Positions 7,956 to 16,043 of a stretch of DNA of 51,156 nucleotides are shown piece by piece; position 1 is the first letter of the stretch; each line of letters opens with the position of its first letter. The notes beneath the pieces are model-generated. The model ran no database searches. It was not told the DNA's origin and was given only the letters and a program-made list of their open reading frames with translations. The stretch is from JBCBAP01 sp038532435 (GTDB lineage Bacteria; Pseudomonadota; Alphaproteobacteria; Rhodobacterales; Rhodobacteraceae): contig JBCBAP010000022.1 in the NCBI GenBank assembly GCA_038532435.1, forward strand, positions 1-51,156, given 5' to 3'. The translations under genes were made by a program, and so were the position numbers.

Positions 7956-9154
7956 AAGAACGCCTGAATGCCGGTCTGCGCCCGTCCAAGGATCAGCGCG
8001 TGCACGTCATGGGTGCCTTCGTAGGTGTTCACGGTCTCCAAGTTCTGGGCGATGCGCATCACGTGATACTCCGCCTGGATCCCGTTGCCCCCGTGCATGT
8101 CCCGGGCCGTCCGCGCGATGTCGAGAGCCTTGCCCGCGTTGTTGCGCTTGACGATGGAGATCATCTCTGGCGCGCCGCGCCCTTCCTCCATCAACCGGCC
8201 CACCCGCAGGGAAGCCTGAAGGCCAAGCGCGATCTCGGTCTGCATGTCCGCAAGCTTCTTCTGGAAAAGCTGCGTGCCTGCGAGCGGTTTGCCGAATTGC
8301 TCCCGGTCGAGGCCGTACTGCCGGGCGCGAAACCAGCATTCCTCCGCGGCACCCATCGTACCCCAGGAAATGCCGTAGCGAGCCCGGTTTAGACAGCCGA
8401 AGGGGCCTTTCAGCCCCTCCACATTGGGCAGGAGCGCGTCCTCGCCCACCTCGACACCGTCCATGACGATCTCGCCGGTGGTGGAGGCGCGCAAGGAGAG
8501 CTTGCCCTTGATCGTGGGGGCGGAAAGGCCCGCCATCCCCTTTTCCAGCACGAAGCCGCGGATGCGCCCGCCGTGGGCCTCCGACTTCGCCCAGACGACG
8601 AAGACATCCGCGAACGGAGCATTCGAGATCCACATCTTCGCGCCTGTCAGGCGGTAGCCGTCCTCGGTCTTCTCCGCGCGGGTCTTCATTCCGGCAGGGT
8701 CCGACCCCGCATCCGGCTCCGTCAGGCCAAAGCAGCCGATCCACTCGCCGGTCGCAAGCTTCGGCAGGTACTTCGTCCGCTGTTCCTCCGACCCATAGGC
8801 GTAGATCGGGTACATCACCAGCGAGGACTGGACCGACATCATCGAACGATAGCCTGAATCCACCCGTTCGATCGCCCGTGCGACCAGACCGTAGGACACA
8901 TATCCCGCGCCGAGCCCGCCATAGGCCTCGGGGATGTTGATGCCAAGCAGACCCATGGCCCCCATCTCGGCAAAGATCTCCGGCGCGGCACTTTCGTTGA
9001 GATAGGCGTCCGTCACCCGGGGCGCGAGCTTGTCCTGGCCGTAGGCATAGGCCGCGTCGGACAGCATGCGCTCCTCCTCCGTGAGCTGGTCGCTCAGGAG
9101 AAACGGGTCGTCCCATTGAAAGCTGGCGAGCGAGGGTCCTGTTCCGTCGGGCAT
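7952..9154 (-). CDS. gcdH: Glutaryl-CoA dehydrogenase (acyl-CoA dehydrogenase family)
   Basis: 400 aa. It oxidatively decarboxylates glutaryl-CoA to crotonyl-CoA with FAD, passing electrons to ETF, in lysine/tryptophan and aromatic catabolism. The catalytic glutamate is E379 in TYEGTHDVH, and DSGYRSMMSVQSSLVMYPI supplies the Arg characteristic of glutaryl-CoA binding (GYR, residue 103). FGLTEPDAGSDPAGM and KMWISNAPFADVFVVWAK are standard ACAD motifs with GCDH-type residues. It starts 18 nt after mmsB and is probably the fifth gene of the valine operon. Confidence 0.92.
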   Translation of the reverse strand: MPDGTGPSLASFQWDDPFLLSDQLTEEERMLSDAAYAYGQDKLAPRVTDAYLNESAAPEIFAEMGAMGLLGINIPEAYGGLGAGYVSYGLVARAIERVDSGYRSMMSVQSSLVMYPIYAYGSEEQRTKYLPKLATGEWIGCFGLTEPDAGSDPAGMKTRAEKTEDGYRLTGAKMWISNAPFADVFVVWAKSEAHGGRIRGFVLEKGMAGLSAPTIKGKLSLRASTTGEIVMDGVEVGEDALLPNVEGLKGPFGCLNRARYGISWGTMGAAEECWFRARQYGLDREQFGKPLAGTQLFQKKLADMQTEIALGLQASLRVGRLMEEGRGAPEMISIVKRNNAGKALDIARTARDMHGGNGIQAEYHVMRIAQNLETVNTYEGTHDVHALILGRAQTGIQAFF

Positions 9155-9172
9155 CGTATCCTCCTTTGGGGT

Positions 9173-10051
9173 TCAGTCGGCGTCGCCGCGGGCCATCCTG
9201 GCAAGGTAGGGCAGCATGGCGGAAAAGTCCCGCCCGGCCCCCTCACCGCCCACGAACATATGATAGAGCGCGGTGGCGTGCGCCCCAAGCGGTGTCGCAG
9301 CATCCGCCGCTTCCGCCGCCTGCTGGCTGAGCCGCAGGTCCTTCAGCATGAGATCAGCGGCAAAGCCCGGCACATAGTCATTGTCTGCCGGGCTTTGAGG
9401 GCCGATGCCGGGCGCGGGGCAGTAGGCGTTCATGGACCAGGAATAGCCCGAGGAGGTCGAGACCACGTCGAACATCTTCTGCCGATCAAGGCCGAGCTTG
9501 TCCGCGAGCGCGAAGGCCTCGCAGGTGCCGATCATCGTGATGCCGAGGATCATGTTGTTGCAGATCTTCGCCGCCTGCCCGGCGCCGGACGCGCCACAAT
9601 GGACGGCCTTCTGCCCCATGATCTCAAAAAGGGGTGAGACCTTGGCAAAGCCCGCCTCGGTGCCACCGGCCATGAAGGTGAGTGTGCCCGCCGCCGCCCC
9701 GCCAATCCCGCCGGAGACCGGAGCGTCAACCGCCATCAGACCTGCGGCCTCCGCATCCGCGGCAACGGCGCGGGCGCTTTCCACATCCACGGTCGAGCAG
9801 TCGAGCAGGACGGCACCTGCGGCCATGGCCGGGATCACGTCGCTTGCGACCCCCCGCAAAAGGTCGCCGTTCGGCAGCATCGTGAGAACCACGTCCGCGC
9901 CAGCCGCAGCCTCGACGGCGGAGCCGGCACCGGTCACCCCATCAACGGTCACCGAAACCACGTCGAACCCGGTGACCGCGTGCCCGGCCGCCGCCAGATT
10001 CCGCGCCATCGGCGCTCCCATGTTGCCGAGCCCGATAAATCCGATCTTCAT
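9173..10051 (-). CDS. mmsB: 3-hydroxyisobutyrate dehydrogenase
   Basis: 292 aa. It oxidises 3-hydroxyisobutyrate to methylmalonate semialdehyde with NAD+, the penultimate valine-specific step. Visible motifs: IGFIGLGNMGAPMARNLA (NAD-binding), DAPVSGGIGGAAAGTL (substrate site) and GAGQAAKICNNMIL with the catalytic lysine. The C-terminus MLKDLRLSQQAA is also typical. Start at 10051 has GGGAGGAGCGC upstream; the longer frame is not conserved. It follows the hydrolase gene by 13 nt. Confidence 0.95.
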   Translation of the reverse strand: MKIGFIGLGNMGAPMARNLAAAGHAVTGFDVVSVTVDGVTGAGSAVEAAAGADVVLTMLPNGDLLRGVASDVIPAMAAGAVLLDCSTVDVESARAVAADAEAAGLMAVDAPVSGGIGGAAAGTLTFMAGGTEAGFAKVSPLFEIMGQKAVHCGASGAGQAAKICNNMILGITMIGTCEAFALADKLGLDRQKMFDVVSTSSGYSWSMNAYCPAPGIGPQSPADNDYVPGFAADLMLKDLRLSQQAAEAADAATPLGAHATALYHMFVGGEGAGRDFSAMLPYLARMARGDAD

Positions 10052-10064
10052 GCGCTCCTCCCGG

Positions 10065-11090
10065 TCACAGCCGCAATTCCATCTCACCGAGGGGCGCCAG
10101 CATCCCGACCACCTGCCCCTCGGTCAGGGCCTCGTAGGATGTCGCCCAGACCGGCGCGCGATCCTTGTCGATCACCGCCGCCCGGACGCCTTCCAGAAAC
10201 TCGCCCTCTTCCATGCAGCGGGCGGAGAACCGGTACTCGAGTGCGAGCGCCTCCTCGAAACGGGCAAACGCCGCCGCCCGCCCGATCGCCTCCAACGCGC
10301 AGGCGACGGAGAGCGGGCAGTTGCGCCGGAGTGCCTTTGCCGCCGAAACCGCCCACGCCTCCGCATGCGCGTCCAGCCGGGCCAGCACCGCCATCGCATC
10401 TGTACCGGCGAAGGCCGTATCGATCTCCTCAAGATGGGCCGCAACCGCCTCCTCCGGCTGAGGTGCGGTAAACTCTTCGAGCGCCCCGATCCCCTCGATC
10501 GAGAGCGCGACGCCAAGCTCCTGCATCCGCGCCTCCGGCACGTAGGCGTCGGCGAACCCGGCGAGGATCGCCTCGCCCGGCCCCATCCGCGCGCCGGTCG
10601 TGCCCAGATAGGCCCCGAGCCGCCCGGGCGCCCTTGCAAGCAGCAAGGTCCCGCCCACATCCGGGATCAGCCCGATTCCGCACTCAGGCATCGCGACCTG
10701 CGTCCCGTCGGTCACCACGCGGTGGGAGCCGAGTGCGGAAACGCCAACCCCCCCGCCCATCACGAACCCGTGCATCATCGCCACGTAGGGCTTGGGATAT
10801 CCCGCAATGAGGGCGTTCAGACGGTACTCGTCCGCCCAGAACGCCTGCCCGAAGGCGAAGTCGCCGTCCCGCCCGGTCTGGTACAGGTCCTGAATGTCCC
10901 CCCCCGCGCAGAAGGCCCTCTCCCCGCTCCCGTCGATGACCACCAGCTCCACCGCCGGATCATCCCGCCACGCGATCAGCTGTGCCTCGAGCGCCAGGAT
11001 CATGTCGTATGTGAGCGCGTTGAGCGCGCCAGGCCGGTTCAGCGTCACCCGACCCGCACGGCCCTCGATGCGACAGATGAGATCCGTCAC
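10065..11090 (-). CDS. 3-hydroxyisobutyryl-CoA hydrolase (enoyl-CoA hydratase/isomerase family)
   Basis: 341 aa crotonase-fold protein. The opening TLNRPGALNALTYDMI, oxyanion-hole segments FCAGGDIQDLYQTGR and MHGFVMGGGVGVSALGSHRV, and the catalytic MPECGIGLIPDVGGTLLL are diagnostic of HIBCH rather than a simple hydratase. It releases CoA from 3-hydroxyisobutyryl-CoA in valine breakdown. I chose the GTG at 11090 because AAGGAG sits 8 nt upstream; an ATG 10 codons earlier at 11120 lacks a Shine-Dalgarno. The gene order with mmsA, an isobutyryl-CoA dehydrogenase and mmsB supports the call. Confidence 0.92.
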   Translation of the reverse strand: MTDLICRIEGRAGRVTLNRPGALNALTYDMILALEAQLIAWRDDPAVELVVIDGSGERAFCAGGDIQDLYQTGRDGDFAFGQAFWADEYRLNALIAGYPKPYVAMMHGFVMGGGVGVSALGSHRVVTDGTQVAMPECGIGLIPDVGGTLLLARAPGRLGAYLGTTGARMGPGEAILAGFADAYVPEARMQELGVALSIEGIGALEEFTAPQPEEAVAAHLEEIDTAFAGTDAMAVLARLDAHAEAWAVSAAKALRRNCPLSVACALEAIGRAAAFARFEEALALEYRFSARCMEEGEFLEGVRAAVIDKDRAPVWATSYEALTEGQVVGMLAPLGEMELRL

Positions 11091-11125
11091 GCGACCCTCT
11101 CCTTGGACAGTGACCCGCATCCCGC

Positions 11126-11147
11126 TTCTTCTGGCCGCAAATATCCG
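11126..11147. repeat. Third, shorter copy of the CAAATATCC intergenic repeat
   Basis: The sequence TCTTCTGGCCGCAAATATCC lies between the hydrolase gene and the upstream acyl-CoA dehydrogenase gene. It matches the left half of the two copies at 34881-34913 and 35161-35192 with one substitution (GCCG for GCCC), in the same orientation, but the CCCGCCGGAGGC half is missing. Confidence 0.5.
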
Positions 11148-11205
11148 GATCCATCGGTTCTGCTCACGTCGAAACGGCCCCGTCGCAGGCACCCGGTCCC
11201 ACCCA

Positions 11206-12354
11206 TCACCCGTTCCCCCGGTCTGCGAGCAGGGCGCGGGCGATGATCACCCGCATGATCTCGTTGGTCCCCTCAAGGATCTGGTGCACCCGCAGGTCCC
11301 GCACCACCTTCTCGATCCCATAGTCCGCCAGATAGCCATAGCCACCGTGAAGCTGGAGGCAGCCGTTGGCTACGTCGAACGCCTCGTCGGTCACAAACCG
11401 CTTGGCCATCGCGCAGAACCGGGTCGCGTCGGGCTCGGACCGGTCGAGCTTCCATGCCGCCTGTCGCAGGAAGAGCCGCGCCGCTTGCAGGCTGGTTTCC
11501 ATGTCCGCAAGCCGGAACTGCAGCGCCTGAAACCGGTCGAGTGTCTGCCCGAACGCCTGTCGTTCGCCCATGTAGGTGAGCGTCCGGCCAAGAGCCCCCT
11601 GCGCGCCACCGAGGGAGCAGGCGGCGATGTTGAGCCGCCCCCCGTCGAGCCCGGCCATCGCGTATCTGAACCCGTCTCCTTCGACGCCGATGAGGTTTTG
11701 AATGGGAACCCGGCAGCCGTCGAACTGTACCTGCGCGGTGGGCTGCGCCTTCCAGCCCATCTTTCGCTCCTGCCCGCCAAAGCTCAGTCCCGGTGCGTCC
11801 GCGGGGACCAGCAGGGCGGAAATGCCACGCGGGCCGTCTCCGCCCGTCCGGCACATGACCACGTAGTAGTCGGAAAAGTCGCCGCCGGAGATGAAGGCCT
11901 TGGTGCCATCGAGCACATAAGCGTCGCCATCCCGCACCGCCCGGGTCTTGAGCGCTGCCGCATCGGATCCGCTCCCGGGCTCGGTCAGACAGTAGCTGAC
12001 AACCCGGTCAAAGCGCGCAAGGTCCGGCAGCACCTGTGCCTTCAGCTCCTCCGCTCCCCACCGGTCGATCATCCAGACGCACATGTTGTGGATAGAGACG
12101 AAGGCCGCAACGGATGGATCGCCCAGGGACAATCCCTCGAAGATCAGCGCCGCATCGAGCCGAGAGAGCCCGGATCCGCCGTGCGCCTCGCCCGCATAGA
12201 TCGCCCCCATGCCGAGCGCGCCGATTTCGGTCAGCAGGTCCCGGGGGATCCCCGTCTCCTCCATGCCGTCCGCCATCGGGGCAAGACGGTCACGGCCGAC
12301 GTCGGAGGCCATCTCAAGAATGGCCGACTGTTCCTCGCTCAGGGAAAAATCCAT
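11206..12354 (-). CDS. Isobutyryl-CoA dehydrogenase-like acyl-CoA dehydrogenase
   Basis: 382 aa FAD-dependent acyl-CoA dehydrogenase. Motifs: YCLTEPGSGSDAAALKTRA (FAD/substrate), KAFISGGDFSDYYVVMCR, GMxxR-like dimer region, and the catalytic glutamate in ILEGTNEIMRVIIARALL near the C-terminus. The DFS-LSEEQ start, FISGGDFSD and position between mmsA and the hydrolase match the ACAD8-type enzyme that converts isobutyryl-CoA to methacrylyl-CoA. Start: ATG 12354 with GAGGA upstream; a GTG lies one codon before it. The dehydrogenase is separated from mmsA by 91 nt that fold into a strong hairpin. Confidence 0.88.
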   Translation of the reverse strand: MDFSLSEEQSAILEMASDVGRDRLAPMADGMEETGIPRDLLTEIGALGMGAIYAGEAHGGSGLSRLDAALIFEGLSLGDPSVAAFVSIHNMCVWMIDRWGAEELKAQVLPDLARFDRVVSYCLTEPGSGSDAAALKTRAVRDGDAYVLDGTKAFISGGDFSDYYVVMCRTGGDGPRGISALLVPADAPGLSFGGQERKMGWKAQPTAQVQFDGCRVPIQNLIGVEGDGFRYAMAGLDGGRLNIAACSLGGAQGALGRTLTYMGERQAFGQTLDRFQALQFRLADMETSLQAARLFLRQAAWKLDRSEPDATRFCAMAKRFVTDEAFDVANGCLQLHGGYGYLADYGIEKVVRDLRVHQILEGTNEIMRVIIARALLADRGNG

Positions 12355-12390
12355 CACATTCCTCGCGCCCGCCCCGGGTAGCGGCGGGGT

Positions 12391-12427
12391 GGGTGGGCGG
12401 GCGCCGCCAGCCGGGGCGGTCCCACCC
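12391..12427 (-). other. GC-rich hairpin in the mmsA-acyl-CoA dehydrogenase intergenic spacer
   Basis: Outer arms GGGTGGG (12391-12397) and CCCACCC (12421-12427) pair, and inside them CCGCC (12404-12408) pairs with GGCGG (12415-12419). In the mmsA transcript this lies 18 nt after the stop codon. It may be a partial terminator or an RNA-stability element giving mmsA a different level from the downstream genes. There is no U-tract. Confidence 0.45.
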
Positions 12428-12445
12428 GCTCAAACCGTGCCGACC

Positions 12446-13945
12446 TCAGTTCATCACCGGAATGGAGAATTCGGCACCTTCCTTGACCCCAGACGGCCAG
12501 CGGGCCGTCACCGTCTTCGTCCGCGTGTAGAAACGGAACGCATCGGGCCCGTGCTGGTTCAGATCACCGAACGCTGACTTCTTCCACCCGCCGAACGTGT
12601 GGTAGGCCAGCGGCACCGGGATCGGCACATTGATGCCGACCATCCCGATGTTGACCCTGTTCGCGAAATCCCGCGCGGTGTCCCCGTCCCTGGTGAAGAT
12701 CGCAGTGCCGTTGCCATACTCATGGTCCATGGCCAGGCCCAGCGCCTCCTCGTAGCTTTGCGCCCGCACGGTCGAGAGCACCGGGCCGAAGATCTCCTGG
12801 GTGTAGATGTCCATGTCCTTGGTCACATTGTCGAAAAGGCACGCACCGACGAAAAACCCGTCCTCATAGCCCTGCATGCGGAAGTCGCGCCCGTCGACGA
12901 CCAGCTTTGCCCCCGCCTGGACACCGTTTTCCACAAGGCCGAGGATTTTCGCCTTCGCAGCGCCGGTCACCACCGGGCCGAAGTCCACATCCGCGCCCGC
13001 CGTGGAGGGCCCGATCTTGAGCGCCTCGACCTTCGGCGCGAGCTTCTCGATCAGCCGGTCCGCCGTGTCATCGCCCACGGGCACCGCGACGGAGATCGCC
13101 ATGCAGCGCTCACCGGCAGCACCATAGCCCGCACCGACGAGCGCGTCCGCTGCCTGATCCATATCCGCGTCGGGCATGATGATCATGTGGTTCTTGGCCC
13201 CGCCGAAGCACTGGACCCGCTTTCCGTTCGCGCAGCCCCGCTCATAGATATAGGCCGCGATGGGCGTGGACCCGACGAAGCCAACGGCCTCGATGTCCTC
13301 ATGGTCGAGGATCGCATCGACCGCTTCCTTGTCCCCGTTGATCACCTGCAGGATGCCCTCCGGCAGTCCCGCCTCGACCATCAGTTCCGCAAGCATGATC
13401 GGCACTGAGGGATCGCGCTCGGACGGTTTGAGGATAAAGGCGTTGCCGCAGGCGATCGCCGGACAGAACTTCCACATCGGGATCATCGCCGGGAAGTTGA
13501 ACGGGGTGATCCCGGCAACGACGCCGAGCGGCTGGCGCATGGAGTACATATCGATGCCCGGCCCCGCCGCGTCCGTGTACTCGCCCTTGAGCAGATGCGG
13601 TGCACCGATGCAGAACTCCGCGACCTCAAGGCCCCGGATCACGTCCCCTTTCGCATCGGGCAACGTCTTTCCGTGCTCCCGGCTCAGCGCCTCCGCAAGC
13701 TTGTCCATGTCCCGGTGCAGCAAACGCACGAATTCCATCAACACCCGCGCCCGCCGCTGGGGGTTCGTCGCAGCCCAGGCCGGCTGCGCCGCCTTCGCGC
13801 TCGCAACCGCCGCCGCGAGTTCACCGGCGGAGGCAAGCGGCACCTTGGCCTGCACCTCGCCCGTCGCCGGGTTGTAGACATCCGCGAAGCGTCCCGACGT
13901 TCCGGCGACCCGGGCGCCGTCGATGAAATGCGTCAGCTCGTCCAT
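12446..13945 (-). CDS. mmsA: Methylmalonate-semialdehyde dehydrogenase (CoA-acylating)
   Basis: 499 aa, the exact usual size. It converts methylmalonate semialdehyde to propionyl-CoA using NAD+ and CoA, the last valine-specific step, and also acts in inositol breakdown. Motifs: GITPFNFPAMIPMWKFCPAIACGNAFILKPSERDP and the nucleophile C281 in GAAGERCMAIS; GGAKNHMIIMPDAD is specific to MmsA rather than other aldehyde dehydrogenases. Start at 13945 has GGGAGGA 5-6 nt upstream. It is the first gene of the catabolic operon and divergent from a LysR gene. Confidence 0.96.
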   Translation of the reverse strand: MDELTHFIDGARVAGTSGRFADVYNPATGEVQAKVPLASAGELAAAVASAKAAQPAWAATNPQRRARVLMEFVRLLHRDMDKLAEALSREHGKTLPDAKGDVIRGLEVAEFCIGAPHLLKGEYTDAAGPGIDMYSMRQPLGVVAGITPFNFPAMIPMWKFCPAIACGNAFILKPSERDPSVPIMLAELMVEAGLPEGILQVINGDKEAVDAILDHEDIEAVGFVGSTPIAAYIYERGCANGKRVQCFGGAKNHMIIMPDADMDQAADALVGAGYGAAGERCMAISVAVPVGDDTADRLIEKLAPKVEALKIGPSTAGADVDFGPVVTGAAKAKILGLVENGVQAGAKLVVDGRDFRMQGYEDGFFVGACLFDNVTKDMDIYTQEIFGPVLSTVRAQSYEEALGLAMDHEYGNGTAIFTRDGDTARDFANRVNIGMVGINVPIPVPLAYHTFGGWKKSAFGDLNQHGPDAFRFYTRTKTVTARWPSGVKEGAEFSIPVMN

Positions 13946-13979
13946 GGCATCCTCCCACTGGTTTGGCGGGAGACTACGC

Positions 13980-14035
13980 TTGCGCATTCGCAAATTCGAC
14001 CTGTAATTTCCCAAAATCGCTTTGCATTTCTGCAA
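13980..14035. promoter_or_regulatory. Two matched inverted repeats (TTGC-N6-GCAA) in the mmsA-lysR divergent promoter
   Basis: TTGCGCATTCGCAA at 13980-13993 and TTGCATTTCTGCAA at 14022-14035 share the form TTGC-N6-GCAA, each a perfect 5-bp inverted repeat about a 4-nt centre. They are 42 nt apart, four helical turns. Both contain a T-N11-A core as in LysR-type sites. The first lies 35-48 nt before mmsA, the second 17-30 nt before lysR, so a dimer pair could activate mmsA and repress lysR. This assignment is inference. Confidence 0.62.
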
Positions 14036-14051
14036 TCTGGTAAGGAGAAGC

Positions 14052-14939
14052 ATGAAGTGGGACGATCTGCGCGTGTTCCTTGAAGTGGCCCGTACTGGGC
14101 AGGGTACCGGCGCGGGACGGGTGCTGGGCCTCGACGCGGCCACGGTCGGGCGCCGGATCAGCGCGCTGGAGGCGACCCTCGGCACGCCGCTTTTCACCCG
14201 CTCCCCCCGCGGATACGCGCTGACCGAAGCCGGGCAGCGCCTGCTCGATCCCGCCAAGGCGATGGAGCTCGCCGCCGGGCAGGCCGCCCGAACCCTCGGT
14301 CCCGAGGCGGGGCGCGTGGCCGGATCCGTGCGGATCGGCGCGCCGGAGGGGGTCGCGAGCTACGTCCTGCCCGATGCCTGCGCGGACCTTGCGGACCAGA
14401 ACCCGGCACTCCGCGTCGAACTTGTCGCCCTGCCGCGGGTCTTTTCCCTCAGCCAGCGGGAGGCGGACATCGCCATCGGCGTCTCCGCCCCCGACGCGGG
14501 ACGGCTTCGGGTGCAGCGGGTCGCGGACTATGGTCTGCACCTCTACGCAACGCCGGACTTTCTCGCTGCACATCCGATCGCGCGGAGCGAGGATCTGCGG
14601 AATGTCCGCTTCCTTGGCTACATCACCGACATGATCTTCGACAAAGAGCTGGACTATGTGCCGCTGATCTCCCGCGACCTGCGGCCCCAGATGACCTCCA
14701 CCTCCCTGACCGTTCAGCTCAACTGGACCGCGCAGGGGGCTGGCATCTGCGTGCTGCCGGATTTCGTCGCGCGCGCCCGGCCCGAACTGGTGCGGGTGCT
14801 GCCGGAGGATGTGGCCTTCACCCGCAGCTTCTTCCTCATCCGTCACGATGATGGTGTCGGCGTGCCCCGCATCGACCGCACGGTCGACGCTCTTGTCGAG
14901 GCGCTGCGCCATCACCTCCGGGATCGTAGCGCCACCTGA
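14052..14939 (+). CDS. LysR family transcriptional regulator
   Basis: 295 aa. Winged helix-turn-helix at the N-terminus (MKWDDLRVFLEVARTGQ, then GRVLGLDAATVGRRISALEATLGTPLFTRSPRGYALTEAG) followed by the LysR substrate-binding domain (GSVRIGAPEGVASYVLP onward). The start ATG 14052 has AAGGAG 5 nt upstream. It is divergent from the mmsA operon and is the obvious candidate to control it; the likely inducer would be a valine-pathway intermediate, which is inference. Length and domains are normal. Confidence 0.93.
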   Translation: MKWDDLRVFLEVARTGQGTGAGRVLGLDAATVGRRISALEATLGTPLFTRSPRGYALTEAGQRLLDPAKAMELAAGQAARTLGPEAGRVAGSVRIGAPEGVASYVLPDACADLADQNPALRVELVALPRVFSLSQREADIAIGVSAPDAGRLRVQRVADYGLHLYATPDFLAAHPIARSEDLRNVRFLGYITDMIFDKELDYVPLISRDLRPQMTSTSLTVQLNWTAQGAGICVLPDFVARARPELVRVLPEDVAFTRSFFLIRHDDGVGVPRIDRTVDALVEALRHHLRDRSAT

Positions 14940-15338
14940 GCGAAAAGCGGCGAAACGGTGACGGACCGGAGGCACCCGTCAGGCTTACGCGACACCCGGC
15001 GGGCCGACTCGCCCTGAATCGCTCCCCTTTTCGTCCCGAGTCGGACCGTCCGATCAACCGGAGGGCGACAAGGTGGTTAACATACCCCTCGATCCGGCAC
15101 CTGGGAGGGTCCTGAACACCCCGAAAATCTGCGTCATGGGTTATCGCCTCCCGGGTCATTCTACCCATACGAGCAATTGGGCAGGTTTGCCGCGGGACTG
15201 CCGCAATTAACCGTCTTTATCGCCTCACGCGCTCTTCCAGCCGCGCGACCCTTTGCTACTCTGTAACTGTCTTGTGACAACAGTAGCGTGGCTTGTCGGG
15301 TGGTTTGGGGTCCCGACATGCGTTTGTGAGGGAATGAA
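14940..15338. other. Intergenic region between lysR and the VPLPA-CTERM gene
   Basis: No gene is visible. It holds several inverted repeats: TGACGG/CCGTCA at 14959-14981 just after lysR (possible weak terminator), the compact palindrome TCGGACCGTCCGA at 15041-15053, ACTGT/ACAGT at 15266-15284, and TGTCGGG/CCCGACA with an 11-nt loop at 15294-15318, only 20 nt before the next start codon. The last could be a 5' UTR hairpin. Composition falls in GC around 15150-15230, consistent with a promoter. Confidence 0.5.
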
Positions 15339-15998
15339 ATGAATACGTTTGGAACGGTCGCGGTGACGCTTGTCGCCGCAACGCTGACGGTGACTTCGGC
15401 CTATGCCGCTACAGTCGCGGTCGGTGGCACTGGATCCACTGGCGCGGGCGGGTTCGTGTTGACCAGCGGCGACCCCATCGTCGACATCAATCACCGCCTC
15501 TATTATCAGGGCGCGACGGACCCGGCATCGAACTGGGTCTGGGACGCGGACGACATGTCCGGATCCCTGAGTCTGACCTTCTCCTTCGATTTCGACCTGA
15601 CCGGGTATGACGTGGACAGCGCGGAAATCAACGGTGTTTGGGGCGCTGACAATTACGGCACGATGAAGCTGAATGGCAATGAAATCGCCGTGCTGACAGA
15701 GCATTCGATCTCCAGCTTCAACAACCTGCACAGCTTCTCGATCACCGAGGACAGCTTCTTCAACGAAGGGACGAACACCCTGACGTTCGACATCGTCAAC
15801 GAGTGGGACATCGAGCAGAACGTCGCTGCGTTTCGCGCCTCGCTCACGGTGATGGCGGATGAAGTCGCGGGCGGCGTTCTTGCCAGCTTCCAGTCCCGTG
15901 GCGGCTCTCCCGCTCCGGTTCCGCTGCCCGCATCGGTCCTGATGCTCGGCGCAGCACTTGCAGGCCTGGGCCTGGCGCGCCGTCGGCGCCACACCTAA
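15339..15998 (+). CDS. VPLPA-CTERM sorting-domain exported protein
   Basis: 219 aa. N-terminal signal peptide (VTLVAATLTVTSAYAA) and a C-terminal tripartite sorting signal: PAPVPLPASVLMLGAALAGLGLARRRR, i.e. VPLPA, a hydrophobic helix and a basic tail. This is the roseobacter form of PEP-CTERM signals, processed by an exosortase (XrtD type), which is not in the window. The mature part is beta-rich, acidic and low in cysteine, with no enzyme motif. Such proteins are commonly linked to exopolysaccharide or biofilm matrix. GAGGG lies 8 nt before the ATG. Confidence 0.88.
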   Translation: MNTFGTVAVTLVAATLTVTSAYAATVAVGGTGSTGAGGFVLTSGDPIVDINHRLYYQGATDPASNWVWDADDMSGSLSLTFSFDFDLTGYDVDSAEINGVWGADNYGTMKLNGNEIAVLTEHSISSFNNLHSFSITEDSFFNEGTNTLTFDIVNEWDIEQNVAAFRASLTVMADEVAGGVLASFQSRGGSPAPVPLPASVLMLGAALAGLGLARRRRHT

Positions 15999-16014
15999 CA
16001 AATCTCTGCGGGGT

Positions 16015-16034
16015 CGGGGCGCAGATGCGCCCCG
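16015..16034. terminator. Bidirectional terminator hairpin between the VPLPA-CTERM gene and nadE
   Basis: CGGGGCGCA-GA-TGCGCCCCG is a perfect 9-bp stem placed between two convergent stop codons (15998 and 16044). A U-tract is absent on both sides; position and stability are the evidence. Confidence 0.6.
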
Positions 16035-16043
16035 GTCCGCTGA

